DNA of 53,447 bases from DASPJR01 sp035628505 (GTDB lineage Bacteria > Planctomycetota > SZUA-567 > H5-PLA8), in assembly GCA_035628505.1 (NCBI GenBank), contig DASPJR010000165.1, positions 1-53,447 of the forward strand, read 5' to 3'. Positions within the stretch are counted from its first letter, which is position 1; each line of letters opens with the position of its first letter. Positions 8,492 through 16,074 of the stretch are shown here, piece after piece. The notes under the pieces are model-generated. The model saw only the letters and a list, made by a program, of their open reading frames with translations. It was not told where the DNA came from and did not search any database. The position numbers and the translations under genes are program-made.

Positions 8492-8653
8492 TTATGCGGT
8501 CATGGCCAGATTATTGGCCGGCTTGACGATGCGTGTGGGATACTTGACCACGCCACAGCGCAGGCAGGCATAGGTCGTCTGCTTGACTTCGTGACGGGTC
8601 GTGCAAAGGCAGCCGGTGCAGTAGCGGTTTTCGAACGGATGTCGGTATCGCAT
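8492..8653 (-). CDS. Small zinc-ribbon-like protein
   Basis: A 53-residue protein with two Cys pairs, YCTGC and ACLRC, about 20 residues apart, the pattern of a zinc ribbon. The ATG at 8653 is preceded by AAGGAGA about 9 bases upstream, a strong site that supports it being a real small gene. The C-terminus is positively charged. Its stop codon directly abuts that of the plus-strand NmrA-like gene, leaving no room for a terminator. It has no recognised name; a nucleic-acid-binding or metal-binding role is a guess from the Cys pairs. Confidence 0.65.
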   Translation of the reverse strand: MRYRHPFENRYCTGCLCTTRHEVKQTTYACLRCGVVKYPTRIVKPANNLAMTA

Positions 8654-9007
8654 GGGTTGTACTCTCCTTTTAGGAAGAACCACCAATCGACGTTTGCTGG
8701 ACCGATTCCTTTCGTATCACCTCGTAACAAATGACTTGCCAACGCTAAACTGGGAAAGTGTCGCAGTATCCTATGTCCTTTTTACAACTCGAGAACGCCT
8801 ATAGTGGTTTCGTTTTTTGACCCTAGAAAATGAAGCCAATTTTTAAGGCTTTAGCATGGTCGGAGTGACAAAGTTCAGTCCGACTGCCGGCCAAGTGTGC
8901 TCAAAAAGCCACCGGAATGATTAAAAACAGGCAAGCCCGTCCTGCACGCTGACGATTACCATGAAAAGGCACAGGTGTGGTAGGCTTACGGTCAGGAGGA
9001 CTGCGCG
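8654..9007. other. Intergenic region with a hairpin, divergent promoters
   Basis: About 350 bp without a gene separates two divergently transcribed genes, so promoters for both should lie here. A hairpin is seen at 8859-8884 (GTCGGAGTG, loop of 8, CAGTCCGAC, one mismatch), and a smaller one, AAGCC/GGCTT, at 8834-8851. No confident promoter could be assigned. Confidence 0.5.
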
Positions 9008-9784
9008 ATGCAATGCGTCAGCGTTCAACGTACCGGCCGCCATGCTGTGCTTGCCTTGAATTTGCCGGAAAAGCGGAATCCGATTTCCACCGAAATGAGA
9101 ACGGCGCTTCTGGCGGCCCTGAAGGAACTCGAGCACGACCCGGGCGTGCGTGCAGTTGTCATCACCGGAACAGGCCCGGCCTTCTGCTCCGGGCTGGATC
9201 TGGCGGCATTCGCTGAGCAGCAGCAGCAACCGATTGAGTCGCAGCGCGCCGATGCGCAGGCGATTGCAGACTTTTTCGCCACGATCTATGGATACGCAAA
9301 ACCCACCCTTGCAGCACTGAACGGACCGGCCGTAGCCGGCGGGGCTGGGTTGGCTCTATTATGCGATATCACATTTATGAGCCACGAAGCCTGGCTCAGC
9401 TTTGGTGAAGTGAAGATCGGCTTCGTGCCGGCCCTAGTTGGCGTTTACCTCATCCGGCTCGCGGGACCCAAGCTCTCTCGGGACTTGCTGATCAGCGGCC
9501 GGAAAATGACGGCAGATGAAGCGTTTCAATGTGGGCTGGCGCAGCGCGTTTTGCCTTCACACGAACTTCTTTCTGCTGCTGAAGCCTATGCCGAAGAAAT
9601 TGCCCGAAACGGACCCGAAGCGGTAAAGCAGACCAAGAAGCTGATCTTGCAGGCTGAGCACTTGAGCCTGGATGCGGCGTTAACTGAAGCCATCGAACTC
9701 AATGCTGCTGCACGGCTTACAAGTGAATGCAGGGAAGGAGTGAGCGCCTTTCTGACGAAGCGTTCGCCGGGCTGGTTGGCGTAA
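9008..9784 (+). CDS. Enoyl-CoA hydratase/isomerase family protein
   Basis: A 258-residue crotonase-fold protein, normal length for the family. The oxyanion-hole segments are visible: GPAFCSGLDL near residue 55 and GPAVAGGAGLALLCD near 100. FGEVKIGFVPA carries the first candidate catalytic Glu; the usual GGTQRL stretch is replaced by LVGVYLIRLAG, as in methylglutaconyl-CoA hydratase-like members, so the second Glu may be missing. These enzymes hydrate or isomerise acyl-CoA esters in the cytoplasm. AGGAGG stands 8 bases before the ATG. No other fatty-acid or branched-chain degradation gene is adjacent, so the substrate cannot be inferred from context. Confidence 0.88.
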   Translation: MQCVSVQRTGRHAVLALNLPEKRNPISTEMRTALLAALKELEHDPGVRAVVITGTGPAFCSGLDLAAFAEQQQQPIESQRADAQAIADFFATIYGYAKPTLAALNGPAVAGGAGLALLCDITFMSHEAWLSFGEVKIGFVPALVGVYLIRLAGPKLSRDLLISGRKMTADEAFQCGLAQRVLPSHELLSAAEAYAEEIARNGPEAVKQTKKLILQAEHLSLDAALTEAIELNAAARLTSECREGVSAFLTKRSPGWLA

Positions 9785-9934
9785 TTTGTGCGACTACAAA
9801 AGTTGGGCTGAGTGCAATTTGCCTTAACGAAATGGGACCGCCATTTGTTAAGGTTGAAATAAGGTTGACAATTGCACCCAAACAAGTAGACCAGTTACCA
9901 AGGCTGCAACATGAGGCAACGGAGTTAAGACTGC

Positions 9935-10372
9935 GTGACCTACATGTGTGTTGAAGACAAATCCGCACAGATGCGCCGATCCGACAGCCAGCTATTCAGG
10001 CTTGCCCTGCTGGAAGCGGAAAAGCACAAGTGGATTGAGTCCCAGAAAGCCGGACGTGATCTGGGTGAGGCCGCGTTGCGCGACTGGTCACGCCGCTACT
10101 GGTGGCGCTGGTGTCGCGACCGCTGGATTGAGCATCTCTCCGGCGAGCGCTTCTGGAGCGAGCTGGATCAGCAGGATTTCGGTCTACTCAAGCGCGACTT
10201 CCATCCCAACACGGTCATGATTCAGGCTATTATCGACCGCATCAAGGCCGGCGGCGAAAATCTGGACATTATCCAGTGGGCCCAGTCGACGAATCAGAAT
10301 CTCAAAGACGTAATGGAAATCCTCAAGCTCCTCGACATCAACTCCCGCAGATTAACCTTCTGGCCGTCGTGA
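9935..10372 (+). CDS. Conserved-looking protein of unknown function
   Basis: A 145-residue, strongly charged and Trp-rich protein (DWSRRYWWRWCRDRW near residues 50-64, then EHLSGERFW). It looks helical and cytosolic, with no signal peptide or membrane segment. The start is uncertain: the GTG at 9935 has GGAG 10 bases upstream, while ATGs at 9944 and 9971 remain possible. I do not recognise a named domain. It stands alone between the enoyl-CoA hydratase gene and the repeat island and is followed by a terminator-like hairpin at 10399, which supports its being a transcribed gene. Confidence 0.65.
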   Translation: MTYMCVEDKSAQMRRSDSQLFRLALLEAEKHKWIESQKAGRDLGEAALRDWSRRYWWRWCRDRWIEHLSGERFWSELDQQDFGLLKRDFHPNTVMIQAIIDRIKAGGENLDIIQWAQSTNQNLKDVMEILKLLDINSRRLTFWPS

Positions 10373-10398
10373 AATAGCAGTCAAACACGTGAACGAGC

Positions 10399-10427
10399 AT
10401 CAGGCGCCCTCAACGAGCGCTTTTTTT
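10399..10427 (+). terminator. Probable Rho-independent terminator
   Basis: GGCGCCCTC-AAC-GAGCGC (with a small bulge) is followed by seven T residues. It lies 27 bases downstream of the plus-strand gene ending at 10372. Confidence 0.5.
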
Positions 10428-10467
10428 GTGCCCGAGCGTATGTGTTGCCTGCATAGCCAAAGTCGCT

Positions 10468-10801
10468 TTAGTTCGCCCCTGACGGGGCTTTGAAATCGCG
10501 CCGGTCCTCGTACCCAGGGCTGCGCTCGCTATCGCTCGCTTCACCCTGGGCTTTTATAGATTGCCCCTACGGGGCATACAAAACTTGCGCTCCTTCGAAA
10601 CTGATTTGTGCAGACGGGCATGTCGCCAGGCTGAAAATCTCTCTCGGCTGAACGCCAGTACCAGATATCTTTGCTGCCGCAGCGCAGTTTACTTGCCGCG
10701 GAGCGGCAAACTAAAAAAGCCAGGGGTGGAGCGAGCGTGTGCGAGCGGAGCCCCTGGACCCTGGCGACTCCAGGATCCAAGCCCCGTCAGGGGCGAACTA
10801 A
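10468..10801. mobile_element. REP/MITE-like unit 1 with 23-bp terminal inverted repeats
   Basis: A 334-bp non-coding unit whose ends, 10468-10490 and 10779-10801, are perfect 23-bp inverted repeats (TTAGTTCGCCCCTGACGGGG plus CTT). Inside are stacked hairpins: GCCCC-TGAC-GGGGC at 10475, a long CCCAGGG/CCCTGGG stem at 10513-10550 whose loop is full of GCTCGC steps, GCCCC-TAC-GGGGC at 10563, TTGCCGC-GGA-GCGGCAA at 10693, CCAGGGG/CCCCTGG at 10720-10757 and GCCCC-GTCA-GGGGC at 10781. It directly joins the transposase remnant at 10798. Its layout is repeated at 11073. It resembles a non-autonomous element mobilised by a REP-associated tyrosine transposase; that is inference. Confidence 0.7.
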
Positions 10802-11059
10802 TCCCACGCGTACTTCTCATCCAAGTCGACTTCGTATTTGCTCAATAAGCGAAGAAAGCGTCACCGTTCGAGAAAGAGTATGCAGCAGATGAACATGATT
10901 GTTCGTACCGCCAATGATCAAGGCCGGACACTGATTGGTTTTCAGCACAGCTGCCATATACGAGTAAAGCTCGGGCGCGAGCGAATCGGGAATTGTGTTT
11001 TCACGGTGTTTGGTGCTGAACACAGTGTGCACGAGAATCGACGAATAGGACTGACCCAT
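10798..11059 (-). pseudogene. Decayed REP-associated tyrosine transposase (IS200-like, RAYT)
   Basis: From a good start (ATG at 11059, AAAGGAGG 7 bases upstream) the frame encodes an IS200-like Y1 transposase N-terminus: MGQSYSSILVHTVFSTKHR, then ALIIGGTNNHVHLLHTLS with the metal-binding HxH. The frame then ends early after SSLIEQIRSRLG, at a stop at 10817-10819. In another frame, starting at the same place, the DNA reads YEVDLDEKYAWD and a stop at 10798, the typical C-terminus of RAYT proteins. The helix with the catalytic Tyr, normally between these two parts, is missing. The gene has therefore lost an internal segment with a frameshift and cannot make an active transposase. Repeat units touch both of its ends, and the ancestral stop codon lies inside the terminal repeat of unit 1. 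Confidence 0.8.
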
Positions 11060-11072
11060 AGAGTTGCCTCCT

Positions 11073-11355
11073 TTAGGTCGCCCCTGACGGGGCTTTGCTA
11101 AATCAAGCGCATCCATAACCCAGGGCTACACTCGCTCTGCTCGCTCCACCCTGGGCTCTTATAGAGTGCCCCTGACGGGGCAAACGGATGTCGCGCGAAG
11201 CTTGTTCTTGTATACGCGCACCTTCGAAGCCGTTTGCGCCTCACTTGCCGCGGAACGGCGATCCTAAAAAGTCAGGCGTGCAGTGAGCGGACCCAAGCGG
11301 TGCGCCTGGCCGCCTGCGCATCTCAGGATTCAAATCCCGGCAGGGGCGGACTAAA
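11073..11355. mobile_element. REP/MITE-like unit 2 (partly degenerate)
   Basis: The same plan as unit 1 in the same orientation: GCCCC-TGAC-GGGGC at 11080, CCCAGGG/CCCTGGG at 11119-11155, GCCCC-TGAC-GGGGC at 11168, then weaker versions of the right-hand hairpins and a terminal sequence near 11334-11355 that is an imperfect inverted copy of the left end. The left half is well kept and the right half has decayed. It starts within 14 bp of the transposase start codon, upstream of its ribosome-binding site. Confidence 0.65.
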
Positions 11356-11423
11356 CTGCGCGTAGCACGCATCAAGGAAAGTTGCGTCTGAGCGCATACT
11401 TTCTGCCAACTGCCTGCTCAGCT

Positions 11424-13034
11424 TTACTTCTGAAAGCTTGGCTTCAGCTTCTCATCGATGGCGGCCTGCAGCTCGGCGGTGCTCATCCCGGCCAGGGTTG
11501 AGAGCGCTTCCAGCGGCGGCTTTTTGGCTTCGAGCAGCTTGGCGTATTCCTGCAGCACTTCTTTTTTCAGGCGGCCCTTTTCGCCGATGATGTTCGTTAC
11601 CAGCCAGGCCTGCAGGTAATTCTTGGTCGAGTTCTCCAGGTTCGAGATCTCGTGAACGATGTAATCGGACTGGCCGGCGGTCGCGAACTTGTCGAGCGGG
11701 ATCAGCGCGTTCTCGTTCTTGAACTTGCGCAGCAGCGCAAGGCGTTCGCGGCTGTCCTGGCCCAGGATCAGGCGGTCGGCTTCGATGCGCGAGACCTCAA
11801 AATACTGCGCGAGGCCCTCGTTGAGCCAGCGGGGGACCTGCCGGCTGAGACCTTCGGGCATCAGGAAGTTGTCAAGGAATGCGTGAAAGCCCTCGTGATA
11901 GAGCGTCGCGAACATTGCCTGCGTGTACTCGTTGAAGACAATATCGTTGCGGCGGTTGAGCGCCTCGATCTGGGCCTGGAGGTCGTTGACGACTTTTTCG
12001 TGCTGGCCGATCTGCACCTGCCAGTCGCGCTGCTGCTGCGAGATGCGGTCCATCGCGGCCTGTCCGGCAGCGGTGGTGCCTTTGCCGCCTGCATTGATCT
12101 GGTCCCGCGCGCGGCTGACAGCCTGCTGAACCTGTGAACGCGCATTGTTTACCTTGATTTTCCATTCGGTGAGCTGCGAGGTGAGATCCTTGTGGTGCGC
12201 GCGGATCTGTGCAATCTGCGCTTCATACTTGGCGATGTCGACCCCGGCACAGATCAGCTTGTGGTCGGGCGCGTAGAAGGCCGGATTCTTGATGCCCTGT
12301 CCCGCGTCAGCGTAGTAGTTCGCCATGGAACCATAAATGAGGACGGTCACCTTCTTGCCGGTATTGCGATCGACGCCGAAGTACTGCTTGTAAGCATTGA
12401 AGACCTTGTTCAGGCGGAAGGCGGCGCGCTTGAGGAAATCATCGCCGGCATTCGAAATGATGGTGAAGTGCTCGAGCTCAATTTTTTTCCCGCGCACCTG
12501 TTTGTTGGCGTCTTTCAACGCGGGCAGCATCACCTCTTCAAGCACGACTTCTTTTTCCAGTATTGAATCTTTGCGGGCCTGGTCTTCGGCCGTTGCGATG
12601 TACGTGCGCGCGGCGCTGCGTTCCTGATCGGTGATCTTCTTCAGGTCGGCGACTTCATCTTTGCTGAAGGTCGTGCGGGAAAGCATGATTTTCGAGACGT
12701 TTTTCCCGCTCATCACGAGATCGAAGACGATTTCCTTATTGTCTTCTGAAACCAGCAGCCCCCGGTGCTCGTCGCCATTCTTGAGCTTCAGAACGTCGCG
12801 CAGCTCGGCAGCATCTTTCGTGACGGCACCGCCTGAACGGATGATTTCCTTAATCTCGCTTTTCTTGTAGCTGGTGGTTCCAAATTTAATTTTCAGCACG
12901 ATGCCATCGTTGGTTTCTTCAACGATGGTGCCTTCCATTTTTGAGCCGTCGTTCAAAACGATGGTGTCCGCGCGCAAGATCGCGCAAACACAGATAAGTA
13001 CAGAAACCCAAAGGCACAGACGCGCCTGGCACAT
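11424..13034 (-). CDS. Exported DUF1570-type metallopeptidase-like protein
   Basis: A 536-residue protein with a Sec signal (LCLWVSVLICVCAILRA). Residues of about 25-130 hold two small beta-rich repeats of the kind VLNDGSKMEGTIVEET and LKNGDEHRGLLVSED. The C-terminal half has the DUF1570 signature: YHEGFH (an HExxH zinc motif) and, 25 residues on, WLNEGLAQYFE, as in gluzincin peptidases. A coiled-coil segment of about 100 residues (EAQIAQIRAHHKDLTSQL through QAQIEALNRR) precedes the zinc helix. DUF1570 proteins are common in Planctomycetes; their substrates are unknown. The ATG at 13034 has AGGAGG 8 bases upstream; an ATG nine codons earlier lacks one. A secreted peptidase or peptidase-derived binding protein is the likely role. 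Confidence 0.78.
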   Translation of the reverse strand: MCQARLCLWVSVLICVCAILRADTIVLNDGSKMEGTIVEETNDGIVLKIKFGTTSYKKSEIKEIIRSGGAVTKDAAELRDVLKLKNGDEHRGLLVSEDNKEIVFDLVMSGKNVSKIMLSRTTFSKDEVADLKKITDQERSAARTYIATAEDQARKDSILEKEVVLEEVMLPALKDANKQVRGKKIELEHFTIISNAGDDFLKRAAFRLNKVFNAYKQYFGVDRNTGKKVTVLIYGSMANYYADAGQGIKNPAFYAPDHKLICAGVDIAKYEAQIAQIRAHHKDLTSQLTEWKIKVNNARSQVQQAVSRARDQINAGGKGTTAAGQAAMDRISQQQRDWQVQIGQHEKVVNDLQAQIEALNRRNDIVFNEYTQAMFATLYHEGFHAFLDNFLMPEGLSRQVPRWLNEGLAQYFEVSRIEADRLILGQDSRERLALLRKFKNENALIPLDKFATAGQSDYIVHEISNLENSTKNYLQAWLVTNIIGEKGRLKKEVLQEYAKLLEAKKPPLEALSTLAGMSTAELQAAIDEKLKPSFQK

Positions 13035-13095
13035 ACGATTCCCCTCCTGGATCGAATGCATTACTTATGAAGTTTTATACCTGTTTTCGCCGGAC

Positions 13096-14727
13096 TCAAC
13101 CATCCACGATGCCGATTCCGCGGCATGCAAAGACCTGCCCTGCGAGCGTGGATGGCAGCCCGCGCGGAATGTAATAGCCGCTCGTCAGCCGCTCCAGCAG
13201 CGGCACCAGCGCCGCATGCGTGCAGATCGCCACGATGCGGCAGGGCTCGCTGAGACGTGCGCCGAGCACGCCCGGAACACCCTGCGCCAGATCGCACAGC
13301 AGATCCGTCTCCGGCGTGCTGCTGCCCCAGAAGCCGCTTTGCTTCCAGAGTGGCGCGGCCTGCTCGGTGAGCGAGGCCAGTTCGTCGTCATTGCCCGGAT
13401 GAACGATACGGTGGACTTTCTCGATAATGCCCGACGGACTGAGCTCATGAAACAAAGTTGCTTCGCCCACCTGGCCGATGTTCATCAGCGCGCCGAGCTC
13501 GGTAGCGTCGGCGGCACGGATGGCTTCCTGAGCGCGCATGGCGCGCTGCATTTCGGCCAGCAGGTAGAGGAGCTTTTCGCGTACGCGGTATCCGCCCGCG
13601 GGCTCAGCGTGCGTTTTGAAATAATCCTGCAGACGAGATTTGACCGTTTCGGCCTTGAGTGCTTCCAGAGCCTGCGCGCGCGAGAGTGTCTCCGGGACCT
13701 GCTCGAGGACCTCGTACACAGTCTCGGCGGACATCAGCGCGTCGGTCGCGTGCCCTTCCTGGCTTAAGCGCGCCACGGCTTCCTGCCTGAACAGAAGCTG
13801 CCCGATGCCCGCGGCCATCTCGCGTGCGGCTTCAAGTTCGGCTGGCGGAGCTTCCGTTCCCGTATGTGCCGTTACGAAACAGATGCTGTGTGGCAGCATG
13901 CGGCCCTTGGCGCGGGGCGGACTCCAGTCGACATGCACGACTTCGCCGGGCATGCCGAACAGCACCGCACCCAGATTGCTGCGCCGGCCCGAACCCCATT
14001 CCTGCGCTTCGGCGCAGCGTCCTTCGAACTCAGCGAGCGAGACTTTGCCCCATTCGCCGGTGAGCGCCATAACTGAGGCGAGCGCCGCGGCGCTCAGCGT
14101 CGAATCGGAATGCGTGGCGAGTCCTTCGGGAAGAACGGCGCCGACGACGATGTTCATGCCCGGAATGGTCAGTTCGATCTGTCCTGTCGGGCCTTTGTGC
14201 GAGTTGACGTACTGCTTGAGCGCGCCGTGTATGACATCGCTCCAGCGGTTGCCGCGATTTTTCTCCGCGAACTCGGGCCAGAATGGAACGCGGGTTTTCG
14301 GCAGCCCATCAAAGAGATCATATTCGGCGGGCGCGAAGCGTGAATCGATGTGCGAGAGGACGATTTTCGAATCGGTGCGCGGCGAGACGCAGAAAACGGT
14401 TTCGTAGCAGGCGATGGAATTGGTCGCACCGCCGAACGGAAGGATATGGATGCCGACCAGGTCGAGGCTCTCGGGCGCGCGAACGAGGAAGCACTTGGTC
14501 GATTCACCATGAAGTTTGCCGAACTGGCGCGTGACTGCGGCATACATTTTGAGAATGCGGTCATCGAGCAACGGCTTTTCTTCTTCGGTCAGGTTGTGAT
14601 TGAGCTGGATCTGCGACTTGATCATTTTGCCCGGCAGGTCGACATCCAGCATTGTCTGCCAGATGCGCGGGCTGCGCACGGACGAAAGCGGCGCGACCGG
14701 TTCATTCGATACAACAAGTGGCGGCAT
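13096..14727 (-). CDS. Diverged galactokinase-family (GHMP) protein
   Basis: A 543-residue protein, over 150 residues longer than E. coli galactokinase, with the GHMP layout but poor motifs. The N-terminal block normally GRVNLIGEHTD reads VRAPESLDLVGIHILPFGG. The phosphate loop, normally PxGxGLSSSAAL, reads PEGLATHSDSTLSAAAL. The C-terminal GGGFGGC block is gone, GVLGARLSEPCRIVAI standing in its place. HVDWSPPRAKG and the helical segment around LMNIGQVGEATLF resemble galactokinase. It might phosphorylate another sugar or be a non-catalytic relative, as with Gal3-type sensors. The ATG at 14727 has GGGAG 9 bases upstream. It lies 96 bp downstream of the E1-beta gene, on the same strand. Confidence 0.7.
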   Translation of the reverse strand: MPPLVVSNEPVAPLSSVRSPRIWQTMLDVDLPGKMIKSQIQLNHNLTEEEKPLLDDRILKMYAAVTRQFGKLHGESTKCFLVRAPESLDLVGIHILPFGGATNSIACYETVFCVSPRTDSKIVLSHIDSRFAPAEYDLFDGLPKTRVPFWPEFAEKNRGNRWSDVIHGALKQYVNSHKGPTGQIELTIPGMNIVVGAVLPEGLATHSDSTLSAAALASVMALTGEWGKVSLAEFEGRCAEAQEWGSGRRSNLGAVLFGMPGEVVHVDWSPPRAKGRMLPHSICFVTAHTGTEAPPAELEAAREMAAGIGQLLFRQEAVARLSQEGHATDALMSAETVYEVLEQVPETLSRAQALEALKAETVKSRLQDYFKTHAEPAGGYRVREKLLYLLAEMQRAMRAQEAIRAADATELGALMNIGQVGEATLFHELSPSGIIEKVHRIVHPGNDDELASLTEQAAPLWKQSGFWGSSTPETDLLCDLAQGVPGVLGARLSEPCRIVAICTHAALVPLLERLTSGYYIPRGLPSTLAGQVFACRGIGIVDG

Positions 14728-14823
14728 AAAACACGACTCCCTCGCAATCGGCACAGCGACGAAAAACTGAGTGAATCAGATTAGATGGAAACGAACGGAA
14801 GTCTAGTGTCGCGTTCGCCGTGA

Positions 14824-15807
14824 CTACTCCTTGATGAGGCTGCGAACGGCCTGCGCGATGCGCTCCTGCGAAGGAATGGCCTCGGCCTCAAGAACCGGGC
14901 TCATGGGGACGGGCACATCCAGCGCGCAGACGCGCCGGACAGGCGCATCCAGATCGTCAAAAGCGTGCTCATTGATGCGCATGGCCAGCTCGCAGACAAA
15001 ATTCCCGGTCTTCACCGCTTCCGAACAGAGCAGCACGCGTCCGGTTTTCTTCACGGATTCGAGCACCGCGACCAGATCGAACGGCTTGAGGGTTCGCAAG
15101 TCGATCATCTCGGCGTCGATCTGATCATCCTTCGCAAGCTGCTCACAGGCAGCCAGGGCCGTGTTGGCCATGCGCCCGTAGCTGACGACAGTCACGTCTT
15201 TGCCGGTGCGGCGCACGGCGGCAACGCCGAAGGGAACGCTGAAATCGCCGTCGGGTACCTCGCCTTTTGTGCCGTACAGCATTTTGTGTTCGAGGAACAG
15301 AACCGGGTTCTCTTCTTCGCGCAGAGCGGTTCGCAGCAGCCCCTTGGCATCATAAGGAGTAGACGGCGTGGCAATCAGGAGGCCGGGAACATGTACGAAC
15401 CAGGCTTCCAGAGACTGGCTGTGCTGCGCGGCGATTGAGCGTCCCGCGCCGCCCTGCGTGCGCAGCACCAGCGGAACGGTTGTCTTGCCGCCGAACATGT
15501 AGCGGTTCTTCGCGGCCTGGTTGACCAGCTGATCCATGGCGAGCGTCAGGAAATCCATGTACTGGATTTCGACGACGGGCCTATAGCCGCACATTGCCGC
15601 GCCGACGGCCGCTCCGGTGATCGCCATTTCGCTGATGGGTGTATCGCGCACGCGTTCGGGGCCGAATTCATCCAGCAGGCCTTTGGTCGCGGCGTAGGCT
15701 CCGCCCCAGACGCCGATATCTTCGCCCATCAGGAACACTTTTTCGTTCGCGCGCATTTCTTCGGCGAGAGTGTCGCGGATGGCTTCCCAATAAAAACGTT
15801 CGGGCAT
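14824..15807 (-). CDS. pdhB: 2-oxoacid dehydrogenase E1 component, beta subunit
   Basis: A 327-residue protein with the full length and motifs of the pyruvate/branched-chain 2-oxoacid dehydrogenase E1 beta chain: MGEDIGVWGGAYAATKGL, DTPISEMAITGAAVGAA with the thiamine-diphosphate Glu, RTQGGAGRSIAAQHSQSLE with the active-site His, and the transketolase C-terminal domain (GKDVTVVSYGRM, IDLRTLKPFD). It acts with an alpha subunit and an E2 lipoyl protein in the cytoplasm to decarboxylate a 2-oxoacid. Neither partner is next to it: the upstream neighbour is on the other strand. The ribosome-binding site before the ATG (GGAT, 8 bases) is weak, but the N-terminus PERFYWEAIRDTL fits the family. Confidence 0.88.
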   Translation of the reverse strand: MPERFYWEAIRDTLAEEMRANEKVFLMGEDIGVWGGAYAATKGLLDEFGPERVRDTPISEMAITGAAVGAAMCGYRPVVEIQYMDFLTLAMDQLVNQAAKNRYMFGGKTTVPLVLRTQGGAGRSIAAQHSQSLEAWFVHVPGLLIATPSTPYDAKGLLRTALREEENPVLFLEHKMLYGTKGEVPDGDFSVPFGVAAVRRTGKDVTVVSYGRMANTALAACEQLAKDDQIDAEMIDLRTLKPFDLVAVLESVKKTGRVLLCSEAVKTGNFVCELAMRINEHAFDDLDAPVRRVCALDVPVPMSPVLEAEAIPSQERIAQAVRSLIKE

Positions 15808-16074
15808 GAAGGTCGGATCCGAAGAGAGCCGTTAAGCGGCAACGAACGACGAGCGTTTAGTTGTGTTGAGTTTTCTGGATTTTGCAAACAGCTTTTACGA
15901 GCGCGAAGCTCTTGCGGTCGCGTGCACACGTGCGTTTCAAAAAGAGTACAAAAACCTATTAGAGGTGATCTATCCGGATTGACAGTTCACGAAAGTAAGC
16001 TTTAATTGCGCCCACTGTTCAAAATCAAACCTCACCCGGTTTTCCGTCCGGGATTTCCTTTATGGAGAGACGCC
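15808..16074. other. Divergent intergenic region
   Basis: About 267 bp between divergent genes, so promoters for both the E1-beta gene and the large repeat protein should lie here. No clear hairpin or confident promoter pair was seen. An open frame upstream of the large protein (from 16006) encodes 23 residues ahead of the signal peptide and lacks a ribosome-binding site. Confidence 0.4.

Noticed and set aside
10541..10780. A 79-codon minus-strand frame within REP unit 1
   Set aside because: It is a reading of stacked hairpins and internal spacer, not a protein-like sequence.
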